From [Clostridium] symbiosum (lineage in GTDB: Bacteria > Bacillota > Clostridia > Lachnospirales > Lachnospiraceae), in assembly GCA_021769625.1 (NCBI GenBank), contig JAETSN010000007.1, forward strand, positions 1 to 64,000: a stretch of DNA of 64,000 nt, written 5' to 3'. The first letter of the stretch is position 1. Each line of letters starts with the position of its first letter. Shown here piece after piece: positions 45,929 to 53,938 of this stretch. The notes under the pieces were generated by a model. It was not told the origin of the DNA and did no database searches. It saw only the letters and a list, made by a program, of their open reading frames with translations. A program made the position numbers and the translations under genes.

Positions 45929-47342
45929 GGGATTCCTCCTCCAAATGTTCATAGATACCGTGGAATGCGTCCAGCATTCCTTCACGGCTGTAATACGCCT
46001 CCACCCGCCTCCTGCCGGCCTGACCCATACTGGAAAGCAGTTCCGGATTCCGTACGCAGCGAAGGATAGCCTGCGCCATGGCTTCGCTGTTCATGACCGG
46101 CACGATGAGGCCGGCGGGACCGAACCTGTCGTCCTCCCTCTCCCCCTCCAACAGAGCCCTGCAATCACCCACGTTAGTAGCCACAAAGGGAATCTCAGCC
46201 GCCAAACCCTCTAAAATAGCCAAAGGCTGACCCTCGCTGATACTGGAAAGAAGCAGCAAATCCACCTCCGCCAGATGATCCCTGATATTGACCTGTCCCA
46301 GAAACTCCACATCTTTTGCGCCCAGCTCCGCCAAAAGTTCCATACATTCCTGATAATACACCGGATCTTCCGCACAGTTTCCCATGATCTTCAACCGGAT
46401 CTCCGGTATCTGGCGCTTTACGATATCAAAGGCAAGAAGCATCGTTTTTACATCTTTGATCGGTACCACCCGCAGCATTGCACCCAGCACAAAAGGACCG
46501 CCCGTTTTCTTTTTCCGGCAGGAAGCAAACTCCTCTGCGTTCACGCCGTTAGGGATGACAGATATCTTATCCGGCGGACATTTCAGTTCGATCTGAAGGG
46601 AGCGATTGGTCTCAAACAAAGTCGTAACTACGCTGGCCTGCTGATACGCGATAAAGGAAAGTTTTTTGAAAAAGTCGATCCACAGTCCCTTAAACTCTCC
46701 CTCCACCCATGAGGAACGGATGATATCTTCCTCCCGCTCCCTTGTATAGATCCCGTGCTCGGATAAAAGCAAGGGAACCCTTTCCATATAGGAAGCACAG
46801 CTTCCCAAAATTCCTGCATAACCGGCAGAAACTGCGTGATAGATATCAGCCTTTGGGATTTCCTGAGAAAGAATATACATCAAAGGGAAATAAATTCCCC
46901 GGAAATTCCAGAGAAACTGGAGGAATACTTTCTTGGAGTTCTGCCTGCGGTACTCCTCCATGCAGACGTCAAAAAAAGATTCGCTCATCAAAAGATCGCT
47001 CATATGCTGGTGGTGCCTCCTTGCAAGATCCAGCACGCCGGTCCAGTCAATGGCATCCACCGAAGCGCTTAAAAGTCCCTTTAATGCCTCTTTTTCTTCT
47101 CTGGTCAGCCGGATCTTTTGATTGCTCTTTCGGAATGCTGCATCCCCCAGATATAGCGTCTTAACCTCCCTCACGTTTTCTGGTATGCGGTACGCATACT
47201 CCGACATCTCCTCTCTTGTGGTAGCAATGGCCCACACGACAAACTCTACATCCTGAAACTGACTGCACAGCATCTGTACCCAGCTCGAGACGCCTCCCGG
47301 GACATAAGGGTAGCTCCCCTCACAGATCAAACATACCCGCAT
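45909..47342 (-). CDS. pelF: Pel glycosyltransferase PelF (GT4)
   Basis: This 477-residue cytoplasmic GT-B glycosyltransferase begins with MRVCLICEGSYPYVPGGVSSW, the PelF N-terminal signature. The C-terminal donor domain has the GT4 pattern SSISEGQPLAILEGLAAEIP with the conserved Glu pair, and VIPNGVNAEEF. PelF uses UDP-GalNAc/UDP-GlcNAc-type sugars to make Pel. It starts 3 bases after the preceding stop with GGAGGAGGAAG in range, so translation is coupled. Confidence 0.9.
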   Translation of the reverse strand: MRVCLICEGSYPYVPGGVSSWVQMLCSQFQDVEFVVWAIATTREEMSEYAYRIPENVREVKTLYLGDAAFRKSNQKIRLTREEKEALKGLLSASVDAIDWTGVLDLARRHHQHMSDLLMSESFFDVCMEEYRRQNSKKVFLQFLWNFRGIYFPLMYILSQEIPKADIYHAVSAGYAGILGSCASYMERVPLLLSEHGIYTREREEDIIRSSWVEGEFKGLWIDFFKKLSFIAYQQASVVTTLFETNRSLQIELKCPPDKISVIPNGVNAEEFASCRKKKTGGPFVLGAMLRVVPIKDVKTMLLAFDIVKRQIPEIRLKIMGNCAEDPVYYQECMELLAELGAKDVEFLGQVNIRDHLAEVDLLLLSSISEGQPLAILEGLAAEIPFVATNVGDCRALLEGEREDDRFGPAGLIVPVMNSEAMAQAILRCVRNPELLSSMGQAGRRRVEAYYSREGMLDAFHGIYEHLEEESHGRNRI

Positions 47343-47345
47343 GCT

Positions 47346-49049
47346 TTATTCTTCCTCCTCCAACATGATAATCCCACGGTTTTCCTGAACGCGCAACAGA
47401 TAATATCCGTTCCCCGCATCCTGATAAGTCAGACCCTCCGCATCGACAATGCGGCCGCCGGTGTGAAAAAAGAATGCCTGCCCTTTTGCCGCGCCGCTGC
47501 AATAAAGCTCCATGCAGTTTCCGTTTCTGCTCCAACCGTAATCCATATCCCGATAGCTCTTTATATCCCCTCCGGTCCGGGACAATGTCCTGCCCTCCAG
47601 CCAGGGTACACACGCCAGAACCTCCGACTCAAAAAGTTCGATCTGCCTTTTACAGAATTCCCATGTGGCAGTGTCCCCATCCCTGACGAGCAGCGTGCCG
47701 GCGTCGAACTCATGGGAAACCATACCATAGGCTCCCAGAACGGAATAAACAGCAAAGAGATTGCCGTCCTCCATGGAGTTTCCCGCGGTAGCTTCGGGAA
47801 ACACGGTGTATTCGTCCCCCAGAGAAAGCTGAATATTTCGGCTTCCCAGCATTCCCCGGACAAACCGGATATCCGCACCGGGCACATCCAGCATTTCCGG
47901 CGAAAAATTATCCGTTTTCATAACCATGCCCCGGACGGTATAATCGGGAAATGCCTCGGAAAGCCGGTCTGGAAAATCCTGATGAACAACTGTTTTCCCA
48001 TCCTCCCGGCAATCCACGGCATACGCCAGTTCCCCGCCAAATTGCAGCACTGATCTGCCTATGGCTGTAAACAGTTCATCATCCGCCTCCTCAAAAGCCT
48101 CCTCGGAAGATGTTACTGCCAATACGCTAAAAGTGTATGGTGTATCCGTCCGAAGGGAAATTCCCTGAAAAGCAGGCCACACCACATCCCGGATAAGCCC
48201 ATCCGCTGAATAACCGTATACCTGCCTGCACAGTGTATCTTCGGCAGATGTGGCCATGGGGAAATTGTCAAGAAAAACAACCTTTATCCCTAAAACCGAA
48301 TAGATGAAATCCGGCAGCACTGCACCGACAGCACCGCTCAAAAGCCCCGCGCAGCGGATATCTGTGAGGAAATTCCCGTTGATCAGGCAGACACTGCCCT
48401 CCTGCCAGACATATGTATGCAGGATGGGAACGCCATTTGCCGCATCCCGGATGTAGACAGAGACATCGTCATTTACCTCGATTCGGGCGGAACCGCTGCT
48501 TCCGCCGTAATAAGCCTGCTCCGGCTGGACAGGAAGCAGAGGCTTTTCAAAAATAAGATCATGACAGTCTTCCCCGTCGGCCCTCTCCCGGATACCAAAT
48601 ACCGGCCACAGGCGGGAGTCCCCGTCTTCATCCGAAAGGCCCGCTGCCAGAATGACCCGCCCTCCTCCGGCAATGAATTCCTCAAGCTCCTCAGGATCTG
48701 CATAGCGGCTGATAGAATCATCGCAAAAAATAACCAGATCCCGATCCTCCGCTCCGGCTATATCAAAGTACTCCTCCCGGAGCACCGTGAGATGAATATC
48801 CTCACAAAAATACCTGACATTGCTGTAAATCGCCCCGCAGGATCCATCCCCGGGATCCCCCAGGATCCAGACTCTGGGCTTTTCCCCCTCGTCCACCTGC
48901 TCCTTTTCCATAAAAACAGGTTCCGGGGCGGGACTGCTTTGGATCGCAGCACTCGCCGGACTGCTCTCATGAATGCTGTAAATCAGAAAAATACCGCCCA
49001 GAACAGCGACAATCAGGACGATATACAAAAAACGTTTGAAAGATAACAT
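47346..49049 (-). CDS. pelA: Membrane-anchored PelA-type deacetylase-like protein
   Basis: This 567-residue protein has one N-terminal membrane helix (about residues 7-25) and a large extracytoplasmic part. It occupies the place of the deacetylase gene in Gram-positive pel operons (pelD-E-A(DA)-F-G order). It has a family-specific GATase-like first half (RVWILGDPGDGSC, LVIFCDDSISRY, GGRVILAAG) followed by a region with FLDNFPMAT. I do not see a clean NodB zinc triad by eye, so catalysis is uncertain. The assignment rests mainly on context and architecture. Confidence 0.65.
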   Translation of the reverse strand: MLSFKRFLYIVLIVAVLGGIFLIYSIHESSPASAAIQSSPAPEPVFMEKEQVDEGEKPRVWILGDPGDGSCGAIYSNVRYFCEDIHLTVLREEYFDIAGAEDRDLVIFCDDSISRYADPEELEEFIAGGGRVILAAGLSDEDGDSRLWPVFGIRERADGEDCHDLIFEKPLLPVQPEQAYYGGSSGSARIEVNDDVSVYIRDAANGVPILHTYVWQEGSVCLINGNFLTDIRCAGLLSGAVGAVLPDFIYSVLGIKVVFLDNFPMATSAEDTLCRQVYGYSADGLIRDVVWPAFQGISLRTDTPYTFSVLAVTSSEEAFEEADDELFTAIGRSVLQFGGELAYAVDCREDGKTVVHQDFPDRLSEAFPDYTVRGMVMKTDNFSPEMLDVPGADIRFVRGMLGSRNIQLSLGDEYTVFPEATAGNSMEDGNLFAVYSVLGAYGMVSHEFDAGTLLVRDGDTATWEFCKRQIELFESEVLACVPWLEGRTLSRTGGDIKSYRDMDYGWSRNGNCMELYCSGAAKGQAFFFHTGGRIVDAEGLTYQDAGNGYYLLRVQENRGIIMLEEEE

Positions 49050-49071
49050 ACCTTAACTCCAACTCCATACA

Positions 49072-49989
49072 TTAAAATCTGATCTGATTATTGGCTGCCG
49101 CTCTGGCAAGGCGTTTTGTCCAATAGCGCAGCTGTTCCAATCCTCCGGGGGAGAGACGGACCTGCTTGTTTTTGCGCAGGTCTTCCAGAATATTCTCAAA
49201 TTTCTGCCGTTCCCCCGCCTGATAAAACATTTTCAGCATATCCTGATATGCCGCCTCGCTCCGCATCCGGTCCGCATGTCCCTGCCAAAGAAGTTCTGCA
49301 TCCGCATACCGTCCAAGATCCACCAGAGAGCTTAAATATTTTTCATATTCCCCCGGGGAAACCCCGTTTTCTTCAACATTGATCTGCCTCTGCACCAGAT
49401 CGCATAAACGCTTCCGATAGGCATTTTGTTCCCTGAGGGAAAGCACGCCGCTTTCCAGCATTTCTATCAGGACCGTACAGGCTGCATGGTATTTCTCAGG
49501 ACTGTCAGGATCCTGCTCATAATCTCTGCGGCATTCCAACCACCGCGTCTGGTGAAGGCGGTATATCTCCATCTTTGCAGCCGCCACATAGTGGGCTGAC
49601 TCCGAGTCCTCATCCTGCTCCGCCGCCAGAAGTATCTTATAATTTTTTTCCAGATCTTTTTTCAACTGCATCAGCAAAAGGGTCCGCTTTTCCGCATTTC
49701 CGCTGACTGCCATGGCGTCCTCCACCGGCGCAACGCTCAGCGCTTCCCGCACGTCAGGATGTTCTGGCTGTCTCTCAATCTCAAAAGCGTGTGTCAGAAC
49801 GGCCTCCCGATCAACCCCGGCCCTTTCCAAAAACGTCTGGAGCAGCACCGGCAGAAAATAGATGAGAAATCCCAGCCCCGGAAGAAAGATAAAAAAGACC
49901 GCCGTCCCGGCTCCTTCCCGACGGATTCCCCTGATGACGGCATACAATGCCGCCAGGGCAAAATTCACTGCTATAAACCAAAACAACAT
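49072..49989 (-). CDS. pelE: PelE-like membrane/TPR protein
   Basis: This 305-residue protein has two N-terminal membrane helices (about residues 1-25 and 33-55) followed by a long alpha-helical region with TPR-like repeats. In Pel systems PelE bridges PelD and PelF and helps assemble the synthase complex. I chose the ATG at 49989 because GTGAGGT sits ahead of it; the frame opens at a GTG 21 bases upstream. It lies directly after pelD, as expected. PelE sequences are poorly conserved, so order and topology carry the call. Confidence 0.72.
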   Translation of the reverse strand: MLFWFIAVNFALAALYAVIRGIRREGAGTAVFFIFLPGLGFLIYFLPVLLQTFLERAGVDREAVLTHAFEIERQPEHPDVREALSVAPVEDAMAVSGNAEKRTLLLMQLKKDLEKNYKILLAAEQDEDSESAHYVAAAKMEIYRLHQTRWLECRRDYEQDPDSPEKYHAACTVLIEMLESGVLSLREQNAYRKRLCDLVQRQINVEENGVSPGEYEKYLSSLVDLGRYADAELLWQGHADRMRSEAAYQDMLKMFYQAGERQKFENILEDLRKNKQVRLSPGGLEQLRYWTKRLARAAANNQIRF

Positions 49990-50018
49990 ATGCGCGACCT
50001 CACTTTCCACTCATGGTT

Positions 50019-51365
50019 TCAAACTCTCACCGGTTCATTCGAAGCCGGACGAACCTCCACGCCGCAGGCCAGGAGACGCTTTTGCAAATGCTCCAGATTC
50101 CCGGATCCGGTATTGTTCAGCAGGACAAAGAGCCTTCCCTTTCCATCAGTCCCCATGCAGTCCGTCACTCGCAATGTCCGGCTGACTGCAGCCGCGGCCT
50201 CAGCCGGAGAGCCGGAATAAACAAGTTCCGCCACACAGTATTCCGCAACGCATTTTTCCGCCTTTTCCTCTGCCAGAAGGACCCGTTTACGGAACGCTTC
50301 CGGCTTCAGGATATCCGTACCCTTTATGTAATGCTTTTCTCTGGACAACTCCTCATACTGCAGTGCCTTCTCCATGGCGTCCCTAAGCAGCAGAGACATT
50401 GTTTTCAACAGATTCACATGATACACTGTCTCACACTCATAGGGCAATGTCCTAATGAGGATCACCGCCTCGGGAATACCCCGGCAGACAATGGGCAGCA
50501 CTACGGCGGGCTCTCCGCTCCCAAGCTCCCCCTGATAGAGTTCCCCCCGCGCCACTGCATCATAGATCCGGGGAAAAGCAGAGAGATTCCATGTCTTTCC
50601 ATCCATTGCGGAACCCTCTCCGAGAGCGCCCACCAACCGGAGCCAGGGACTTCCTGCCTGCCCCTGATAGACAGCCACCGTGTCCGTGCGGACCAGTTCG
50701 GAGATAACCTGCATGGTCTCCATAAGGATACGGTCCGGCTCTTGAACCATCAGGCGGCTGACCAGATTGTAAAGTTTCGGAAAGCCGGATTTGGATGTCA
50801 AGAGCCGCTCCTCATATTCGTTTTTGATGAGTACATTTTCCTCATTGATAGCCTTCAGATCCTCATACTCCTCCTGAAGCATCTCCAGATCCAGACGAAC
50901 GCTCCGGACATCCTCTCTTAACATATTGGTGGTGTAACTGACCATCAGGCCAAGGAATACAAATTCCATAGCCGCCAACATACTGTCTGCATAGAAATAG
51001 AACGTGTTCAGCTCCGGAATGCGCAAAGCCTGACCGTACAAATACGCCGCGCTGGCAAGAACCGCCGCCAAAGCACTTTGGTAGATATTGTATGATATCG
51101 AGATCAAAATAACATAGATCATAAGCCAGTTAATATGGGAAAACAAGCTGTGGGATGCACAAAAGGAACTCAGCGCAAAAAAAATTACGAAAATCAAAAG
51201 GTTCTCCGCGAGTTTACGAATGCCCGTCGGAACGGTCCGCTTTTTCTTATTCCGGTCTTTTGGCAAATCCCGATCATACCGGATCTCACCCTTTTGCAGC
51301 TGGTCTTCCAGATTTCGAAAATTACTCCATCCCAGCTCCTGCCGGATCCTGCCGCTGTCCGCCAA
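50019..51365 (-). CDS. pelD: c-di-GMP receptor PelD (possibly the 3' part of a split SDR-PelD gene)
   Basis: This 448-residue protein has four membrane helices (about residues 45-150), a coiled segment, a GAF domain and a degenerate GGDEF-like C-terminus. An RVTD sequence sits where the PelD RxxD c-di-GMP inhibitory site is expected. PelD activates Pel synthesis on c-di-GMP binding. The only start in frame is TTG at 51365 with a poorly placed ribosome site. The first residues, ADSGRIRQELGW, look like the tail of an SDR epimerase, and the frame is continuous with the upstream SDR gene except for one TGA. Confidence 0.82.
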   Translation of the reverse strand: MADSGRIRQELGWSNFRNLEDQLQKGEIRYDRDLPKDRNKKKRTVPTGIRKLAENLLIFVIFFALSSFCASHSLFSHINWLMIYVILISISYNIYQSALAAVLASAAYLYGQALRIPELNTFYFYADSMLAAMEFVFLGLMVSYTTNMLREDVRSVRLDLEMLQEEYEDLKAINEENVLIKNEYEERLLTSKSGFPKLYNLVSRLMVQEPDRILMETMQVISELVRTDTVAVYQGQAGSPWLRLVGALGEGSAMDGKTWNLSAFPRIYDAVARGELYQGELGSGEPAVVLPIVCRGIPEAVILIRTLPYECETVYHVNLLKTMSLLLRDAMEKALQYEELSREKHYIKGTDILKPEAFRKRVLLAEEKAEKCVAEYCVAELVYSGSPAEAAAAVSRTLRVTDCMGTDGKGRLFVLLNNTGSGNLEHLQKRLLACGVEVRPASNEPVRV

Positions 51366-51422
51366 AGCGATACAGACGGAATCCTCCCATCGGGGATCGT
51401 GAACTTCACATTTTTCCTGTTG

Positions 51423-52139
51423 TCAGATCAACTGATATAATTGCTCCGCAGAAACATCCGTACTTCCGCAGACATTGTAAACAGGCTGCGTCCCTGCGCC
51501 GGCAGCCCTTTTTATGGCATCCACAAAATCAGAAACATGGATCGGCTGGAATACACCGGCAGGCATGCGTCCTTCCGCCTGCATGGCAGCGGCAAAACTC
51601 CGGCTCAGAAAATCCCCGTCACCCTCTTTGGGCCGGTCGGTATAAAGCTGCGATGCACGGAGAATTATCGTATCCATACCGTACTGTCTTCGGTATATAT
51701 CCAGAAGCTGTTCCTCACGGATAAACCGGATCCCCCGTTCGCCTGTGGCAGTAAGCTCCGCAGATTCATCTGCCTTTTCCGCAGTATTTCCGTACACTTC
51801 TGTGGATGACAGCAGGATGAACTTTACATGCGGGAATACAGAGACTGACCGCAGTGACCGCGCAAGCAGGGTCACATCTTCCTCCGATTCCCCTTCATGA
51901 CTGCCGCTTATGTAATGATTTCCGGCAAATATCACAAGATCCGGCGAGGTGGAACGCAGAAGCTTTTGAAAGGTTTCTCCTTTGCGTGGACTGCGGTAAG
52001 ATCGATACAGGGAGATACTCTTTTGTTTTCGTGTAAACGCCTTGTCCGAGAGGATGTAGACATCGTTCCCCTCCTGCCCCATCCGCTCTGCCAATGTTTC
52101 TGCCAGAGCATCGCCCGCTCCAATATAGACAATTTTCAT
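51423..52139 (-). CDS. SDR (NAD-dependent epimerase-like) protein, truncated by TGA
   Basis: This 238-residue extended-SDR protein begins MKIVYIGAGDALAETLAERM, with SSTEVYGNTAEK in the usual place. The catalytic YxxxK is not kept (FIREE in its position), so it is probably not an active epimerase. It stops at TGA (51425-51423) about 60 residues short of normal SDR length. The missing C-terminal signature (DPRWEDS...RIRQELGWSN) appears in the same frame right after the stop, leading into PelD. The start overlaps the preceding gene by 4 bases (ATGA). It could be a naturally short protein or the 5' part of a broken fusion. Confidence 0.75.
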   Translation of the reverse strand: MKIVYIGAGDALAETLAERMGQEGNDVYILSDKAFTRKQKSISLYRSYRSPRKGETFQKLLRSTSPDLVIFAGNHYISGSHEGESEEDVTLLARSLRSVSVFPHVKFILLSSTEVYGNTAEKADESAELTATGERGIRFIREEQLLDIYRRQYGMDTIILRASQLYTDRPKEGDGDFLSRSFAAAMQAEGRMPAGVFQPIHVSDFVDAIKRAAGAGTQPVYNVCGSTDVSAEQLYQLI

Positions 52140-52591
52140 AAGGTTTCTCTCCTCCGTATCATCCGATGGCTGCCAAAAGTCTCCTGGCTCTTTCCACACG
52201 CCCTCTTGACTTTTACCATTTGACGAACCATGTCAAAATCCGCTTTTTCTGTTATGTCAAACCAATCCTGCCCCCCTGCCACAATATACGGCGCATGGAT
52301 GCACAGCTTCTTTAAAAGGCTGCCGGCGGTTTGACCGCTCCCTCCTGTCCGCAGCACCCACCTGCAGCGCCTTTTGTCAAAGATCACGAGATCCCCGTCC
52401 ATATCATCCGTAATATCTGCGATATCCGGTTTCTCGTAGCACCCCGTCCCGTCATCCGACGCACTGACATACGCCCAGACGATGTCCTTAAACCAGATCC
52501 GGTACTCTTCCTCCCGCGATACCCCTGCGGTAATGAAATTTTTTCCGAAAACGATCCTCTCCGGCGTGATGCGGTTTTCCGACTCTTCCAT
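52136..52591 (-). CDS. Unknown first gene of the pel operon
   Basis: This 151-residue soluble protein is of no family I recognise. It starts MEESENRITPERIVFGKNFI, has strand-rich sequence in the middle (RIWFKDIVWAYVSAS, GDLVIFDKRRCRWVLRTGG) and a basic C-terminus (HRMIRRRETL), which may suggest a PH-like or regulatory fold. AGAGAGGAAG precedes the start. It overlaps the SDR gene by 4 bases, so it is co-translated with the pel genes. It is the first gene reached from the invertible promoter. Confidence 0.7.
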   Translation of the reverse strand: MEESENRITPERIVFGKNFITAGVSREEEYRIWFKDIVWAYVSASDDGTGCYEKPDIADITDDMDGDLVIFDKRRCRWVLRTGGSGQTAGSLLKKLCIHAPYIVAGGQDWFDITEKADFDMVRQMVKVKRACGKSQETFGSHRMIRRRETL

Positions 52592-52635
52592 ACCAGCTTC
52601 CTCTCTTTTTCCCCTGGTTTCCGACTCGCGCTTTT

Positions 52636-52661
52636 GTAGGCGGAATTCACATTCTGTCTAC
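52636..52661 (+). repeat. Left 26-bp inverted repeat of the switch
   Basis: Exact reverse complement of 52876-52901. It lies 44 bases upstream of the first pel operon gene and would be part of its leader in the ON state. Confidence 0.9.
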
Positions 52662-52670
52662 AGGCAGCAT

Positions 52671-52708
52671 AAAAAACAGCAGCGTTTGTGCCAAAAAACA
52701 AACGCTGC
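52671..52708 (-). terminator. Terminator inside the invertible element, facing pel
   Basis: GCAGCGTTTGT (52679-52689) and ACAAACGCTGC (52698-52708) form a perfect 11-bp stem. On the minus strand it is followed by TGTTTTTTATG, so it stops leftward transcription from the recombinase gene into pel in this orientation. Confidence 0.8.
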
Positions 52709-52814
52709 CTTATCCCACTGTGCCTGTGATACATTTCGGAGCATAAAAAATAAAGTCGATAGAAAAAATATTTCTTCGGCTCTGGCTTCCATGCCCTGAA
52801 ATGCAGAAATATTA

Positions 52815-52844
52815 TTGCCACAGAACGATCAAATGTGCTATAAT
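52815..52844 (+). promoter_or_regulatory. Promoter inside the invertible element, pointing away from pel
   Basis: TTGCCA (52815-52820) and TATAAT (52839-52844) are 18 bases apart on the plus strand. After inversion it would occupy about 52693-52722 on the minus strand and read into the pel operon with a leader of roughly 95 bases. In the present state it fires towards the recombinase 3' end as antisense. Confidence 0.75.
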
Positions 52845-52875
52845 ATCCAAAAATTATGTTTCGTAAAGTACTTTT

Positions 52876-52901
52876 GTAGACAGAATGTGAATTCCGCCTA
52901 C
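52876..52901 (-). repeat. Right 26-bp inverted repeat of the switch
   Basis: Exact reverse complement of 52636-52661. The recombinase stop codon (52898-52900) lies within it. Confidence 0.9.
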
Positions 52902-53743
52902 ATCAAAAGTCCCATATTCTCCAGACAGCGGGTATGCTCTTTTCCGCTTGTCATCAGATAGATCCTTGTCGTTTCGATGGAACTATGTCCCAATACATCC
53001 GCAAGCTTAACAATATCGCCGCTCACCCTGTAAAATGCCGTGGCAAACAGATGGCGCAGATTATGCGGAAATACCTTTGCCTCCTCCACACCGGCATGTC
53101 TGCAGAGGCCTTTCATCTCCCTCCATATCTGCCTCCGGGAAAGCCTTCTGCCGTTTCCTGTCAGAAAAATTTCCCCAGAAACGATTCCCGCTTTTTCGGC
53201 ATACTTAAGGAGTCTGCGGCAGAGCTTTTCCGGCAGAAAAATAATACGCACTTTTGCCTTCAGCATGACCTCCGCCCTCCCCCTTTTCAGCGCTTCCACC
53301 GTAATATAGGCAGCTTCACTGACCCGGATACCCGTGCCGCAGACCGTCTCCATCAATAACGCCAGCCGCTCATTTTTCCGCTCTTTTGCCGTTTTTAAAA
53401 GCTTCCTGTACTCCTCCCTGCTCAATTCCTTCTTCTGGTCCCTGAATATCTTCCTCTGGATGCGCAGGAATTTTACCCTGCATTCCTCCCATCCCGCAAA
53501 ACGGAAAAATGCGTTCAACGCCGAGAGCTTTCCATTGACTGTAGAAGGCGCATATCCTCTTTCCTGCAGATCATTTTTGAACTCCGCAGTGATCTTTTTA
53601 TCCACTTCCCGCTCCCCAAGCCACCTGTAAAAGCCTCTGGCCTCACGCAGGTACTTTTCCACTGTTGCCTTCCCGTACTCCTCTTCCCTCAAATACTTCC
53701 CGAATTCCGTCAAGCTCTGATCCGTTATCATATGTCTTTTCAA
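52898..53743 (-). CDS. Tyrosine recombinase/invertase (XerC/D-like)
   Basis: This 281-residue integrase-fold recombinase has an N-terminal SAM-like core-binding domain and a catalytic domain with Arg140 (CGTGIRVSE), a beta-hairpin Lys near 162-164, HNLRH (His227, Arg230), LGHSSIETT (His253) and the nucleophile Tyr262. The start is a TTG with GGAGG 8 bases ahead. Single-copy chromosomal Xer proteins are usually 295-300 residues; this is shorter and sits directly beside an inverted repeat, as DNA invertases of phase-variable loci do. It probably flips the adjacent 214-bp element and so sets pel expression. Confidence 0.9.
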   Translation of the reverse strand: MKRHMITDQSLTEFGKYLREEEYGKATVEKYLREARGFYRWLGEREVDKKITAEFKNDLQERGYAPSTVNGKLSALNAFFRFAGWEECRVKFLRIQRKIFRDQKKELSREEYRKLLKTAKERKNERLALLMETVCGTGIRVSEAAYITVEALKRGRAEVMLKAKVRIIFLPEKLCRRLLKYAEKAGIVSGEIFLTGNGRRLSRRQIWREMKGLCRHAGVEEAKVFPHNLRHLFATAFYRVSGDIVKLADVLGHSSIETTRIYLMTSGKEHTRCLENMGLLM

Positions 53744-53802
53744 TGTTCCTTCCTCCTGCAGCGCTAAAATTTTTGTATGACAGGATCGATAGACCGGCAG
53801 AC

Positions 53803-53931
53803 ATGTTTAAAACACTCCGGTTTCCGTCCATAGAAATCATCCTATCATATCTGACGCCAGCAATAAAACATTGGCTGTAAATAACAAAAAAGCTATCCTC
53901 CAAAGCCATGGAGGATAGCCTGTAACCCGTT
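53803..53931 (+). pseudogene. Possible decayed copy of the holin-like toxin locus
   Basis: The hairpin GCTATCCTCC/GGAGGATAGC (53892-53919) and its surroundings, from AAATAAC to CCGTT, are about 80 percent identical to the region ending the toxin candidate at 34483-34535. Upstream, a 25-codon frame from the ATG at 53803 ends IILSYLTPAIKHWL at the same distance from the hairpin, but it lacks a ribosome site and the hydrophobic helix is degraded. I read it as a toxin-less relic or a shared terminator; the hairpin may also end the reductase or recombinase transcript. Confidence 0.35.
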
Positions 53932-53938
53932 TAATATT

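Larger units (their letters stand above)
52636..52901. other. Invertible promoter element (putative pel phase switch)
   Basis: A perfect 26-bp inverted repeat forms its borders: left 52636-52661 and right 52876-52901, beginning GTAGGCGGAATTC and ending GTCTAC on the left copy. Each repeat is itself an imperfect palindrome (GTAG.C.GAAT in both arms), as expected for tyrosine recombinase sites. The 214 bases between carry a promoter near one end and a terminator near the other. The right repeat overlaps the last codon region of the recombinase gene, and since both repeats are identical, inversion keeps its stop codon. As given, the promoter points away from pel, so this is the OFF state. Confidence 0.85.

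Noticed and set aside
47561-47887. Frames inside pelA, pelF and other large genes on both strands
   Set aside because: Shadows of real genes in GC-richer sequence; no start signals or domain patterns.
52384-52821. Minus-strand open frame running across the left inverted repeat
   Set aside because: It overlaps the first pel gene in another frame, has no ribosome site and reads as low-quality basic sequence.
52592-52900. c-di-GMP riboswitch in the pel leader
   Set aside because: Neither GEMM-I nor GEMM-II core motifs are visible; the region is explained by the invertible element.
53643-53909. 88-codon frame upstream of the recombinase
   Set aside because: Overlaps the recombinase N-terminus out of frame and the shared hairpin; no ribosome site.
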